Notes: generated by a model not told the origin, from the sequence alone. Shown: positions 26,146-34,874, counted from the stretch's first letter. The stretch: DNA of 40,014 nt from an uncultured Eubacterium sp. (GCA_947178105.1 CAMWXD010000037.1:1-40014), one strand, 5' to 3'. Numbers and translations are program-made.

Positions 26146-26804
26146 AAATACTGATACCCCACACCCCATACTGTGACGATCCGCTTCGGATGCTTCGGGT
26201 CGTCCTCGATCTTCTGGCGCAGCCACTTGATATGTACCGTCAGTGTCTGCGGCTCCGAAAAGCTGTCAATCCCCCAGATCCTGTCAAACAGGTATTCCTT
26301 GCGCAGCACCTTCCCTTTATTTTCCATCAAAAGGCGCAGCAGCTCAAACTCCTTTGCCGTAAGCTCCAGCACAGCCCCGTCCTTAGATACCGTCCGGCGG
26401 ATCTTATCAAGCCGCACGCCATTGTCCACAAGCGCATCCTGCGCATACCTGCGTTTAAAAATATTACTGATCTTTGCGAGCAGGATATCGATATCATAGG
26501 GCTTTTCAATATAATCATCTGCGCCCAGCATAAGCCCGTTCAACTGGTCTTCCTTCTGATTTTTTGCGCTTATGATAAGAATTGGCGTATCCGATACTTC
26601 CCGGATACTTTTGCAGACCGCAAACCCGTCCATGCCAGGCAGCATAATATCCAATACAACCAGCTTCGCAGGGCACTGCCCATGCATCCGCAGCGCCTCT
26701 TCCCCGCTCTTTGCTATGCACGCCGTATAATGCTCGGCAAGCAGGAAGCTGCACAGTAGCTGTGCCAGCTCCGCATTGTCCTCAACAATTAAAATATCTA
26801 CCAT
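26142..26804 (-). CDS. OmpR/PhoB-family response regulator
   Basis: 220 aa. The receiver domain (1-118) has D8/D9-type acidic residues, phospho-acceptor D52 (VVLDIMLPGMDG), and the conserved Lys in IISAKNQKE. The winged-helix domain (about 125-220) has LTAKEFELLRLLMENKG, the recognition segment TLTVHIKWLRQKIED and the end VWGVGYQYL. It overlaps the ATPase gene by 7 bp and the kinase by 3 bp. A TTTAA direct repeat upstream of the permease is a candidate target. Confidence 0.93.
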   Translation of the reverse strand: MVDILIVEDNAELAQLLCSFLLAEHYTACIAKSGEEALRMHGQCPAKLVVLDIMLPGMDGFAVCKSIREVSDTPILIISAKNQKEDQLNGLMLGADDYIEKPYDIDILLAKISNIFKRRYAQDALVDNGVRLDKIRRTVSKDGAVLELTAKEFELLRLLMENKGKVLRKEYLFDRIWGIDSFSEPQTLTVHIKWLRQKIEDDPKHPKRIVTVWGVGYQYL

Positions 26805-27565
26805 CCCATCTCCATCAGCCAGTGGTTTAACATCCGCTCCCTCTCCCGCAGCCCTGCCTGCCCGGAATACCTGCCAAGCTCATATTCCCCCTGGATCCCT
26901 CCATCTACAATATAAAGCACCCGGGAACATTTTGCCGCCACCCTGACATCATGGGTGACAAGCAAAACCGTCGTGCCGTCGGCATTGATCCTCGACAGCT
27001 CTTCCATCACCTCTTCGGACGCGCCGCGGTTTAATGCCCCGGTAGGCTCATCTGCAAAGATCATTTTCGGGCGGTTCATCATGCTCCTGCAAATACAGGC
27101 ACGCTGGAGCTGCCCGCCGGAGACCTCGTTGATATCATGGCCTGCGATCTCAATAATGCCAAGCCTGCGCATCAGCTCCTGCCCAAGGCGTACCATTTCC
27201 TTCCTGCCCGCTTGATTCTTTTTGGACTGGCAGGCGGGCAGGATAATATTATCCAGCACCGTCAGGTTTTTCAGCAAATACATCTGCTGGAAAATAAAGC
27301 CCATCTCGTCTAACCGCAGCCCGGCAAGCTCCTTTGGCGAGAGCTTGGAAAGCTCCCTGCCGCAAAAGCGCACCTCGCCTGCCGTAATCGTATCCATGCC
27401 GGATACGGTATACAAAAGCGTGGATTTTCCCGAACCCGAAGGCCCCATCACCGCAACCATCTCCCCTTCCCGAACCGAAAGGTTTACATTTCTAAGCACA
27501 TGGTTTTGATGCTTGTTCACAATATAAGTTTTGCATAAATTTTTTACATCTAATAAAGCCTCCAT
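26798..27565 (-). CDS. ABC transporter ATP-binding protein (MacB/BceA type)
   Basis: 255 aa. Walker A GPSGSGKS (41-48), Q-loop FIFQQMYLLKNLTVLDNI, signature VSGGQLQRACICRS, Walker B MIFADEPTGAL and H-loop VLLVTHDVRVA: a complete ATPase of the LolD/BceA branch. It pairs with the large FtsX-type permease. The ATG at 27563-27565 has GGAGG. An A-rich gap of 192 bp separates it from the permease gene. Confidence 0.93.
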   Translation of the reverse strand: MEALLDVKNLCKTYIVNKHQNHVLRNVNLSVREGEMVAVMGPSGSGKSTLLYTVSGMDTITAGEVRFCGRELSKLSPKELAGLRLDEMGFIFQQMYLLKNLTVLDNIILPACQSKKNQAGRKEMVRLGQELMRRLGIIEIAGHDINEVSGGQLQRACICRSMMNRPKMIFADEPTGALNRGASEEVMEELSRINADGTTVLLVTHDVRVAAKCSRVLYIVDGGIQGEYELGRYSGQAGLRERERMLNHWLMEMGW

Positions 27566-27757
27566 ACCTGCCTCCTGTTATTCTATCTGTTTTCTTCTCT
27601 TTTTTCAAGCCTGCCGGCTTTTCTTTTTTTGCTGTTTTTCATGTTTGCTTTGTTCTGTTTTTCTTGCTGTTATTTCTTAATGTTGTTTCTTACTATTGTT
27701 TCTTCCTGCGCCTGCTGATTGCCTGTTGTTTCAGCTTCCTGCTTCCGCCCCGTTCTT

Positions 27758-30148
27758 TTATTCTATATTCGAAGCATCGGATGCCGGAATCCGGTTGACC
27801 TGGCGCGCTGTAAGCATTGCTGAGAGAACGGCCACTGCAAACACAAGCATCGGATAAAACACATAGATTTCAAACGGCCTGATATCGAATGTAATCCGCT
27901 GCGCGCCCATCATCTGAAAAATCGGCCCGATGGAAACCTGCGAAAGCGGGACTGCAAGCACGGCAGCGGCAACCGCTGCAAACAGCAGCACGATCCCAAT
28001 GCGCATCGCCTGCCATATGGCAAGGGAAGCATTTTCAAACCCAATCGCCTTTAGCATGGCAATCTCTCCCCGTTCCTTTGTAAGAAAGCTCTTTACCATC
28101 AATACCGTGACAAGCATATTGATGCATAACACAACCGCTAAAATCAGATACTTCATCCCCTTTAGCTGTCCGCTGATATCCCCGATCATCTCACTGACAT
28201 ATTCCCCCGCCGTATATACCTTATAATTCGGGAACCATTCCATAAGCTGCTCCTTTCTTTTTTTCAGCTCACTGCCATCTGGCATGTCAGTATACGAGAT
28301 CTGTATGCCGAAGCTGCCGAATACATAGCTGTAATCCAGCGCTTCCTTTTCATAAAACCGAATCCCTTCTCCCATATTGTTCATTGTCTGAAAAATAGCA
28401 GTCACAAGATACCTGCCTTTCGTATCACCATTTTGAATCGAAACCGTATCCCCAACCTCTGCGCCGAGCCTGTCTGCGATCAGGTGGGAAATCCCGACTT
28501 CTCCGTAATCCTGCGGGGCGCTGCCTTTTAAATACTGGTACTTGTCAGCCGTAATATCGCCGACGCCCTGGAAAGCAAGCGAAGATTCCTGCTTTCCCTC
28601 AAAAGTGATGCCCATGCGGAACAACACCTCTTCATAGACCCTTGCCGAAATCCCATTGCCGGAAATCTTTTCTCTGACTTCCTCCAGCTCTTCTTCAACA
28701 AACTCCCGGTTATCGCTGTCTGTATGGAACAGCATCTCCTTGCTGATCACATGGTCGCACTGCGCCATGCTAAACCACGTAATTAAATGGCCTGACTGTA
28801 ATGTATTCATCGCATTGACCGGAATCACGATGAGCAAAATCCCGATCGTAAAAATCAAAATCAGCGCCGCATACCGCCTGATGCCGCTTAAAATATCATT
28901 CAGCGCTAAAAACAGTACTGCCGGCAGGCGCGACCGATGCAGCGCCAGGACGCTTTTTCGCGCATAGCGCTCCCCGTTTTCCCCATTTCTGATCGCATCC
29001 ATCGGGGATATGCCTTTGATTTTGCGTGTACAGGAATAGCCAAACAGCACAACCACAGCGACGACCGCTACCGTACACACTACATTCCATAAAAAATTCC
29101 CATCCGATTCCATCATGATCGTTTGCGACAGGCTGTCAAGCATCAGCCTGCCAAACGGGATACTAAACAATAGGCCGGCTGCGCCGCCAGCGAGCGCTAC
29201 CGCAAAATATTTGACGATATACAGCCCGCGTATTTTCCGGTTTGGTATACCGATCGCCTTCATCACCCCAATCTCCCGAAACTCCTCGCTCATTGTAAAA
29301 TGAATCGTAAACCGCAGAATTACCATCGAAATCAAAATCAGGCACACGCTGACAACAAGCATCACAGCCGCAATCACCATATCGACCATATACAGCAGGC
29401 GTATTTCATCCTGCGAGACAACCATCAGTACCGACAGCCCAAGCCGGTTAAATTTCCCCGAAAAATCTGTATCGTCCGTATAGACGCAAAACAGATACAA
29501 ATGCTTTGCATCCGGCGTATCAAAAGCAGCATAGTCGCTGTCACTGACAAAAATCCGCGTCATGCCAGCCATCTCCGACGCAAAAATCGCGTCCTTGACA
29601 CTGCCCGCTACTGTAAACTGCTTCGTGCTGGCGCCATCGCTTATTCGAACCCTGCTGTCCTTTGCAATGCCTTCTTCATTGCCAACCTTCGCCGCAAAGT
29701 AAATCTCTCCGTCGCTGACGTGCGTAACCTCCTGGTCATTTTCGCCGAATATGTTCACCGTATTTTGAAAGCGTGAAAGGACGATCGTATTATTATAATC
29801 TATTTGCACGTACCCTTGCGGCGCATCGCCTGTCCGCCTGCCGCTGCTGTCCCCGTCCGCTTTTTCTATCTCTTTTGGGTCAATCTGTATAACCTCCTGC
29901 CGGAGGAACGTATACCCCTCCTTGTCGGCAAACTGCGCAAATGCCTCCGCCTGTTCCAGATCCCCAAACGTAATCAAATGGTCTGGTACTTTTGCCTTTT
30001 CAAAAAATGTGTCCAGTGCAGTCATCACAGAAACCATATTGTTCACGCTGCCTGCAATAAACGTCGCCGCCAGGATAATAAACAAAAACAGGATCAGGTT
30101 CATCGTCTTTTTCCGTTTCAAATCCTTTTTCAAAATCTGTATGTACAT
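27758..30148 (-). CDS. FtsX-type ABC transporter permease
   Basis: 796 aa. TM1 is about 17-38, an extracytoplasmic domain of about 210 aa follows, and then a first FtsX domain (about 250-370, with REIGVMKAIGIPNRKIRGLY). A second half begins with a TM at about 420-440, a second extracytoplasmic domain, and a second FtsX domain (about 660-780, with EIAMLKAIGFENASLAIWQ). Both halves show the conserved cytosolic coupling helix. Likely extrudes or senses peptides at the envelope, driven by the adjacent ATPase; the regulator-kinase pair would respond to the same signal. Whether it is a Bce-type antimicrobial peptide system or another is not settled. Confidence 0.88.
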   Translation of the reverse strand: MYIQILKKDLKRKKTMNLILFLFIILAATFIAGSVNNMVSVMTALDTFFEKAKVPDHLITFGDLEQAEAFAQFADKEGYTFLRQEVIQIDPKEIEKADGDSSGRRTGDAPQGYVQIDYNNTIVLSRFQNTVNIFGENDQEVTHVSDGEIYFAAKVGNEEGIAKDSRVRISDGASTKQFTVAGSVKDAIFASEMAGMTRIFVSDSDYAAFDTPDAKHLYLFCVYTDDTDFSGKFNRLGLSVLMVVSQDEIRLLYMVDMVIAAVMLVVSVCLILISMVILRFTIHFTMSEEFREIGVMKAIGIPNRKIRGLYIVKYFAVALAGGAAGLLFSIPFGRLMLDSLSQTIMMESDGNFLWNVVCTVAVVAVVVLFGYSCTRKIKGISPMDAIRNGENGERYARKSVLALHRSRLPAVLFLALNDILSGIRRYAALILIFTIGILLIVIPVNAMNTLQSGHLITWFSMAQCDHVISKEMLFHTDSDNREFVEEELEEVREKISGNGISARVYEEVLFRMGITFEGKQESSLAFQGVGDITADKYQYLKGSAPQDYGEVGISHLIADRLGAEVGDTVSIQNGDTKGRYLVTAIFQTMNNMGEGIRFYEKEALDYSYVFGSFGIQISYTDMPDGSELKKRKEQLMEWFPNYKVYTAGEYVSEMIGDISGQLKGMKYLILAVVLCINMLVTVLMVKSFLTKERGEIAMLKAIGFENASLAIWQAMRIGIVLLFAAVAAAVLAVPLSQVSIGPIFQMMGAQRITFDIRPFEIYVFYPMLVFAVAVLSAMLTARQVNRIPASDASNIE

Positions 30149-30234
30149 CTGGCTTCTCCTTTCTTTTCTTTGATTTTTGTTTTGTTTGTTGTTGTTTTTT
30201 TCTGTTTTGCTGTAGATTTCTTTGTCTGCGCATC

Positions 30235-30267
30235 AGTATACGGCAGAGAATGTTAAATAATCCTTAA
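30235..30267 (-). promoter_or_regulatory. Putative promoter and response-regulator site of the permease operon
   Basis: The minus strand has TATACT (plus 30235-30240) as a -10. Two TTTAA elements in direct orientation, 11 bp apart, lie where a -35 should be. An 11-bp direct repeat at -35 with a poor -35 box is typical of OmpR-family activated promoters. Confidence 0.4.
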
Positions 30268-30299
30268 ATCAGATTCATGAATATATTTTCCAATAAAAA

Positions 30300-30339
30300 A
30301 TGCCCGGAAATGATTGGCGAACCTTTCATTTCCAGGCAT
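30300..30339. terminator. Strong terminator (after the Uma2-family gene)
   Basis: ATGCCCGGAAATGA (30300-30313) pairs with TCATTTCCAGGCAT (30326-30339), a 14-bp stem with one wobble. T6 follows on the minus strand and T5 on the plus strand, so it may work both ways. Confidence 0.88.
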
Positions 30340-30378
30340 CTTTTTGGTTTCCGCCGGCAAACACGCCTGTGCGTACCT

Positions 30379-30894
30379 CTACATTGATTCAATCTCTTCA
30401 AACAATTCATCAAAGGTTATTTTAATATTTGGAAAATGGATGATTTTCAGTTCCTCCTTATTTTTTTCTTCGATCGTTTTCCATAAATAATATTTTGGAA
30501 TACCATTTTCATAATCCAGCTCATAAATCTCAACCCTTTTCTGCCTCCAATCAGCAATCCAATATTCTTCGATCTCCTGTTGGCAATACAGCTCCATCTT
30601 TTCTCCACGATCATATGCTTCTGTAGAAGGAGACAATACTTCCATTACAAAACGCGGAGCATCAATAAAAAAATTCCCGCGTTTTGATTTTGTACGGCAA
30701 TTAATCGAAGCATCTGGAATAACGATTTTATTTTCATCACAGCCTGTTTTAAATCGGTACTGCACATTATCGGAATAAACAAAACAAGTGCTGTTTTTTA
30801 ACTGATTTCTGATTGCAGCTACAAAATTAACGATCACAAGTGAATGGCCAGGCGCTGCTCCTGCCATGTCTGTAATTTGCAGATTTAAATCCAT
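30379..30894 (-). CDS. Uma2-family (DUF820) putative endonuclease
   Basis: 171 aa. Restriction endonuclease-like fold of the Uma2 family. The conserved layout is present: GHSLVIVNFVAAIRNQL, YRFKTG...IVIPDASINC (the D of the nuclease motif), APRFVMEVLSPSTEAYDRGE and YCQQEIEEYWIADWRQKRVE. Members are numerous in bacteria with many paralogues; the role is unproven. The ATG at 30892-30894 has AAGGAG. It borders the plus-strand accessory block and has its own terminator. Confidence 0.85.
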   Translation of the reverse strand: MDLNLQITDMAGAAPGHSLVIVNFVAAIRNQLKNSTCFVYSDNVQYRFKTGCDENKIVIPDASINCRTKSKRGNFFIDAPRFVMEVLSPSTEAYDRGEKMELYCQQEIEEYWIADWRQKRVEIYELDYENGIPKYYLWKTIEEKNKEELKIIHFPNIKITFDELFEEIESM

Positions 30895-30989
30895 TGGGAG
30901 GCTCCTTTTTCTATATTTGTGTTTGCTTATATTTTATACTACTTTATGGTATGTGTAAATATAATTTCTTCAGTTTTTATTTTAGCCAG

Positions 30990-31160
30990 GCACTTCTGAC
31001 AAACACCTCAATAGAAGCATTCGATGATCTTTCCTTTTCCCGTAAAGAGATCACGAGACAGTGGATGGATGTGCTCGAAGACCTCCAGAAAGAACATGAA
31101 AAAGAGGTCCGGAAGCTCAAAAAGACCATTACAGAGCTTTTAGACATTGTGGCAGCATGA
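30990..31160 (+). pseudogene. Remnant of an unidentified gene (C-terminal coiled-coil fragment)
   Basis: An open frame ending at 31160 encodes a charged, helical stretch (ITRQWMDVLEDLQKEHEKEV, then RKLKKTITELLDIVAA). No ATG with a ribosome site begins it; the frame only extends upstream through a TTG over the divergent gene start. It looks like the tail of a deleted gene. Not recognised. Confidence 0.35.
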
Positions 31161-31208
31161 AAAGTAACTCCGTCCTGCCTTTTGAACGGATACAAAAATA
31201 ATACAAGC

Positions 31209-31237
31209 TTGAAAACCATTTTGATATATGCTAGGAT
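31209..31237 (+). promoter_or_regulatory. Extended -10 promoter of the second AAA-like gene
   Basis: TTGAAA (31209-31214), a 17-bp spacer ending TGC, and TAGGAT (31232-31237). Confidence 0.5.
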
Positions 31238-31321
31238 TAAGAAAAAACAGAAGCCGTTTTGATAAAAAGCATGAGTCCGATGTTCTTTGGCGCGAATAAC
31301 GCTTGAAAGGTGAATAAAAAA

Positions 31322-33025
31322 ATGAAAAGATACAGAAAAAAACTTCCTATTGGAATTGAAAACTTTGAAGAACTTATCAAAGAAGATTTCTACTATGTCG
31401 ATAAAACAGGATTTATTGCTGAATTACTCCATAGTTGGGGAGCAGTTAATTTATTTACCCGTCCAAGAAGATTTGGAAAATCACTGAATATGAATATGCT
31501 GGAAAAGTTTTTTTCACTGGAGGGCGATAAAAGCATTTTTGACGGACTGGAAATCTCCAAAGAAGCTGCGCTCTGTGAAGAATATATGGGAAAATACCCG
31601 GTTGTTTCTATTTCTTTAAAAGGGATGGATGCACGCAGCTATGAGCTTGCATTTCAAATGGCAGTTCAGATTATAAGAAGCGTTCTTTTAAACGTGCAGT
31701 ATCTTTTAGAAAGCCGTGCTTTAAGCGAACAGGATAAAGAAGAATACCGCAAGCTCATAGATCATCAGATGTCAGAAGCGGTATTCTGTAATAGTCTAAA
31801 AGTTTTATCAGAATTGCTGGAAAAGCATCATGGCACAAAAGTAATTCTGCTGATTGATGAATACGATGTTCCTCTGGCTAAATCATTCGAAAACGGTTAT
31901 TATGACCAGATGATTGATTTGATCCGCGGCCTGCTCGGACAAGCGCTGAAGACAAATAACAGCCTGAAATTTGCAGTATTGACAGGCTGCCTGCGTATTT
32001 CAAAGGAAAGCATATTTACCGGACTGAATAATCTGAAGGTTCGCTCCATTACGGATGTACGTTTCGACGAATACTTTGGATTTACGGATGCAGAAGTTCA
32101 GGCACTTTTCGAGTATTATGGATATGCGAACAATTACGACACAGCAAAAAAATGGTATGACGGTTATCGGTTTGGAAATACAGATATCTATTGTCCCTGG
32201 GATGTGCTAAACTACTGTGACTCTTTATTTGATGACCAGGACGCACAGCCGGAAAATTATTGGATTAACACAAGCAGTAATGATGCCGTAAAACGATTTA
32301 TTCAGGAATCAGCGCATACAGCAATAAAACGAGAGATCGAATGTCTGACAGCCGGAGAATCGGTCACAAAGGAAATCCATCAGGAGCTTACGTATCCAGA
32401 GATGTATCAGACAATCGACAATATCTGGAGCCTGCTCTTTACTACCGGTTATCTGACGCAGAGAGGAAAAGCCGAGGGACGCAGGATGCATCTGGCAATT
32501 CCTAATCTGGAAATCCGGGACATTTATATCACACAGATTATGAATTTCTTTCAGGAAAATGTCCGGGAAGACGGGGATACTTTAAACCATTTTTGTGATG
32601 CCCTGCAGAATAAGGATGCCAAAAATGTAGAAAAGATCTTTACACAATATCTGAGAAAAACCATCAGTATCCGTGACACATCTGTAAAAAAAGAAATGAA
32701 AGAGAATTTTTACCACGGTATCCTTTTAGGGATTTTAGGAGTAAAGAGCCGCTGGAGCGTCTCTTCCAACAGAGAAATGGGTGAAGGCTATGCAGACCTG
32801 CTTGTGGAACCGGACACCGGAGATCTTGGCATCATTATTGAGGTCAAGTATGCGCATGACGGAAATCTGGATGCTGCATGTAAAGAAGCACTAAAGCAGA
32901 TTGCATATACAAAATACGAGGACGCCCTCTTAGACGATGGTGTAGAGAATATCCTGAAATATGGAATTGCGTGTTATAAAAAACGGTGCAGAGTTCTTGT
33001 GACAGAACATAAAAACGATATATAA
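31322..33025 (+). CDS. AAA-ATPase-like domain fused to PD-(D/E)XK nuclease domain (DUF1703 type)
   Basis: 567 aa from the ATG at 31322; a GTG at 31310 overlaps the AAAGG site. It begins MKRYRKKLPIGIENFEELIK EDFYYVDKT, the classic opening of the 'AAA-ATPase_like' family, with the P-loop variant RPRRFGKSLN and Walker B VILLIDEYDVPL. The C-terminal nuclease-like domain has YADLLVEPDTGDLGIIIEVK (D...E-x-K). Gut Clostridia carry many diverged copies, with unknown function. First gene of the AT-rich plus-strand block; a second, distant example lies at 12.7 kb. Confidence 0.85.
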   Translation: MKRYRKKLPIGIENFEELIKEDFYYVDKTGFIAELLHSWGAVNLFTRPRRFGKSLNMNMLEKFFSLEGDKSIFDGLEISKEAALCEEYMGKYPVVSISLKGMDARSYELAFQMAVQIIRSVLLNVQYLLESRALSEQDKEEYRKLIDHQMSEAVFCNSLKVLSELLEKHHGTKVILLIDEYDVPLAKSFENGYYDQMIDLIRGLLGQALKTNNSLKFAVLTGCLRISKESIFTGLNNLKVRSITDVRFDEYFGFTDAEVQALFEYYGYANNYDTAKKWYDGYRFGNTDIYCPWDVLNYCDSLFDDQDAQPENYWINTSSNDAVKRFIQESAHTAIKREIECLTAGESVTKEIHQELTYPEMYQTIDNIWSLLFTTGYLTQRGKAEGRRMHLAIPNLEIRDIYITQIMNFFQENVREDGDTLNHFCDALQNKDAKNVEKIFTQYLRKTISIRDTSVKKEMKENFYHGILLGILGVKSRWSVSSNREMGEGYADLLVEPDTGDLGIIIEVKYAHDGNLDAACKEALKQIAYTKYEDALLDDGVENILKYGIACYKKRCRVLVTEHKNDI

Positions 33026-33065
33026 AGAAGTACTGCAAATCCGAATCAGAAAAGGGAGCAGCCAT

Positions 33066-33220
33066 ATGGGAATGACAAACAAACAATTTCAGGGTTTTAT
33101 ACTCCTTGCTTTGGATGGCTTGAACGTGCGCTCGAAGAATCTCCTGAAAACAAAAGCCTGATCGCATTAAAAGAGATCTTTCAAATGCACCTTGACAGCT
33201 TAATCAGCTTAACTATTTGA
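33066..33220 (+). pseudogene. Frameshifted small gene
   Basis: A GGGAG site precedes ATG 33066, and the frame reads MGMTNKQFQGFILLALDG before shifting. In the next frame from 33119 it continues LERALEESPENKSLIALKEI, then FQMHLDSLISLTI to a stop at 33218-33220. The joined product (about 51 aa) resembles small Clostridia proteins starting MTNKQF. One missing base near 33117-33118 explains the break. Sequencing error cannot be excluded. Confidence 0.55.
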
Positions 33221-33249
33221 TAGACTTTATACACTGAATGTGATATACT
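33221..33249 (+). promoter_or_regulatory. Promoter of the DUF4869/P-loop pair
   Basis: TAGACT (33221-33226), a 17-bp spacer ending TGA, and TATACT (33244-33249), followed by AAAGGAG and the start codon at 33280. Confidence 0.55.
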
Positions 33250-33279
33250 TGTCAATAACATCCAAAAGGAGCATCCAAT

Positions 33280-33771
33280 ATGTTATATGTTACAACAGGT
33301 GAATTTGAACCATTTGACGGCGATATTGACAATGTTTTTTACGGCAACTTTGACGAAGAATGGTTTGCTATTGATTTTATAAAACAAATGGTACTGGAAA
33401 TTGATAAAAGTGAAGTTGTCTCTGCTTACTGCATCAACAGTCCCATATTAGGCCCCATTACATTTGAACGTCTCAGCGGAGGAGTAAAAACACTGATTAT
33501 GCTCTATTGTATGCCGGAAATGAAGCAATGGGCTTCTGCCTGCGGAGAAAACTGCATGGGGCTTTTATTTCAAATAGGTACGATGCATGACATCCATGTC
33601 AAATTTTCCCATATTCCAGAACGGGAAAGCATTCCAGAAGATGCCTGCGCTATTTTTGAAGATACTGGTACTACTGTTAAAAACAGGCACGAGTTTATGT
33701 TAGAGCTAATTTATGATTTAAACAGGACAAGAAGGCGGGAACCATGTTTGGAAATTTCGAATTTAGATTAA
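33280..33771 (+). CDS. DUF4869-family protein
   Basis: 163 aa. Starts MLYVTTGEFEPFDGDIDNVF with the hydrophobic-acidic pattern of the DUF4869 family, then SAYCINSPILGPITFERLSG GVKTL and MLYCMPEMKQWASACGENC. Near the end it becomes basic (NRTRRREPCLE). Function unknown. The ATG has an AAAGGAG site 8 bases upstream. The next gene starts inside it (28-bp overlap, different frame), so the two are translationally coupled. The DUF number is from recall. Confidence 0.7.
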   Translation: MLYVTTGEFEPFDGDIDNVFYGNFDEEWFAIDFIKQMVLEIDKSEVVSAYCINSPILGPITFERLSGGVKTLIMLYCMPEMKQWASACGENCMGLLFQIGTMHDIHVKFSHIPERESIPEDACAIFEDTGTTVKNRHEFMLELIYDLNRTRRREPCLEISNLD

Positions 33772-34784
33772 ACAGCAAACGGGTCGATTATAAATTTTTA
33801 ATCAAACGGAAAATTACCAGAATTATTGGTAATTCAGCATCTGGAAAATCAGAATTATGCCGGCTGATTGAAGCAGCTAAAAATCCAGCAACAAAGATAC
33901 AGATTTCCTGCCCATACACAGTAAACGTTTTGACAGATGCTGAGTTTCGAGTGGTAAACTATATGCTTTCAAAGTTAGATGAAAAATTTACCAACCATAA
34001 CAGTCGTGCTTATGAATCCAAATGTAGAGAATTTTTATCAACCTATGACCAAACACTGTTTTTCATCGACGAAACTTTTCAAAATGTAAATACACATGAT
34101 TTCTCCACATTTTGTAAATATACAGATGCTTTTTTTGTTATCTTTAACCGTGCTCCTTTAAATCATCTTCCTTATAGTTTTACCGAAATTTATAAAATGA
34201 AAGAAAGTGGAAAATTTCACACAATTGAACCTTTATACGATTCATATAGCTTTGCAGCATTTGACGATTCTGTTCAGATTGTTACAGAAGACAGCCATTC
34301 TGCCTTCCAATTTCTAAATAGTTTTCAAAAAAATGTAATTTCGGCAAACGGTAAAAGCGCTATCCTTTTTAAGCTGACAAACGAGCAATGCATTTTTGCA
34401 GATGGATCTGCATTCGGATCAGAAATAGAATCTATCTTACATTTTATCAAAGAAAATGACCTTCATATAATACTATTTTTACCTGAAAGTTTTGAATATT
34501 TATTACTCAAGCATCTCATCACAGATAAAACCGTAAATCAGATCCTTAATAATTTGTATGCAAATATAAATGGATTGTATTTTTCTTGGGAACGCTTTTT
34601 TACTGAACTGCTGACAAAATATACATCTCATATGAAAAACTGTTACAGCAAATCCAATATCTGCAAATGTTATACAAATCCATGTTGTATTTATGAAAGA
34701 TCCGTCTGTAATTTAAAGCACTGTAACGATAAGTACCATATGTTATTTTCTAAATATCTGATTGATAAGGGGCTGTCGCACTAA
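33744..34784 (+). CDS. P-loop NTPase-like protein with cysteine-rich C-terminus
   Basis: 346 aa, family not recognised. The N-terminus has a good Walker A (GNSASGKS, 29-36) and a Walker B-like LFFIDE (105-110); no ABC signature motif is visible. The last 53 residues hold seven cysteines (C300, 307, 309, 314, 315, 322, 327) and His residues, which may bind zinc or act as a redox site. The DNA is clearly AT-richer than the flanking genes, suggesting transfer. Its final five residues KGLSH and the stop codon lie inside the left arm of a 102-bp inverted repeat, so the original C-terminus may have been altered. Coupled to the DUF4869 gene by overlap. Confidence 0.75.
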   Translation: MFGNFEFRLNSKRVDYKFLIKRKITRIIGNSASGKSELCRLIEAAKNPATKIQISCPYTVNVLTDAEFRVVNYMLSKLDEKFTNHNSRAYESKCREFLSTYDQTLFFIDETFQNVNTHDFSTFCKYTDAFFVIFNRAPLNHLPYSFTEIYKMKESGKFHTIEPLYDSYSFAAFDDSVQIVTEDSHSAFQFLNSFQKNVISANGKSAILFKLTNEQCIFADGSAFGSEIESILHFIKENDLHIILFLPESFEYLLLKHLITDKTVNQILNNLYANINGLYFSWERFFTELLTKYTSHMKNCYSKSNICKCYTNPCCIYERSVCNLKHCNDKYHMLFSKYLIDKGLSH

Positions 34785-34868
34785 GGATTAAGCATACAAG
34801 ATATAGTATTCATTTCCAATAAAATTCTACTTTATCTTGTATATTTTTTCTTAGTGCGACAGCCCCTT
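34767..34868. repeat. 102-bp inverted-repeat element (MITE-like) or strong bidirectional hairpin
   Basis: Perfect 19-bp arms AAGGGGCTGTCGCACTAAG (34767-34785) and its complement (34850-34868), with inner arms ATACAAGATA (34794-34803) and TATCTTGTAT (34833-34842). The arm GGGGCTGTCGCAC resembles the terminal repeats of IS1182-type insertion sequences. On the plus strand it is followed by T5, so it can also terminate the P-loop operon and face the converging sortase operon. Confidence 0.75.
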
Positions 34869-34874
34869 TTTCTC

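Noticed and set aside
30000..30233. Gln/Lys-rich 77-codon frame upstream of the permease
   Set aside because: It reads the A-rich leader and then the permease start in a different frame; low complexity explains its openness.
30894..30989. Start of a plus-strand frame preceding the coiled-coil remnant
   Set aside because: It would start at a TTG overlapping the Uma2 start codon; the hydrophobic sequence looks like translated AT-rich spacer.
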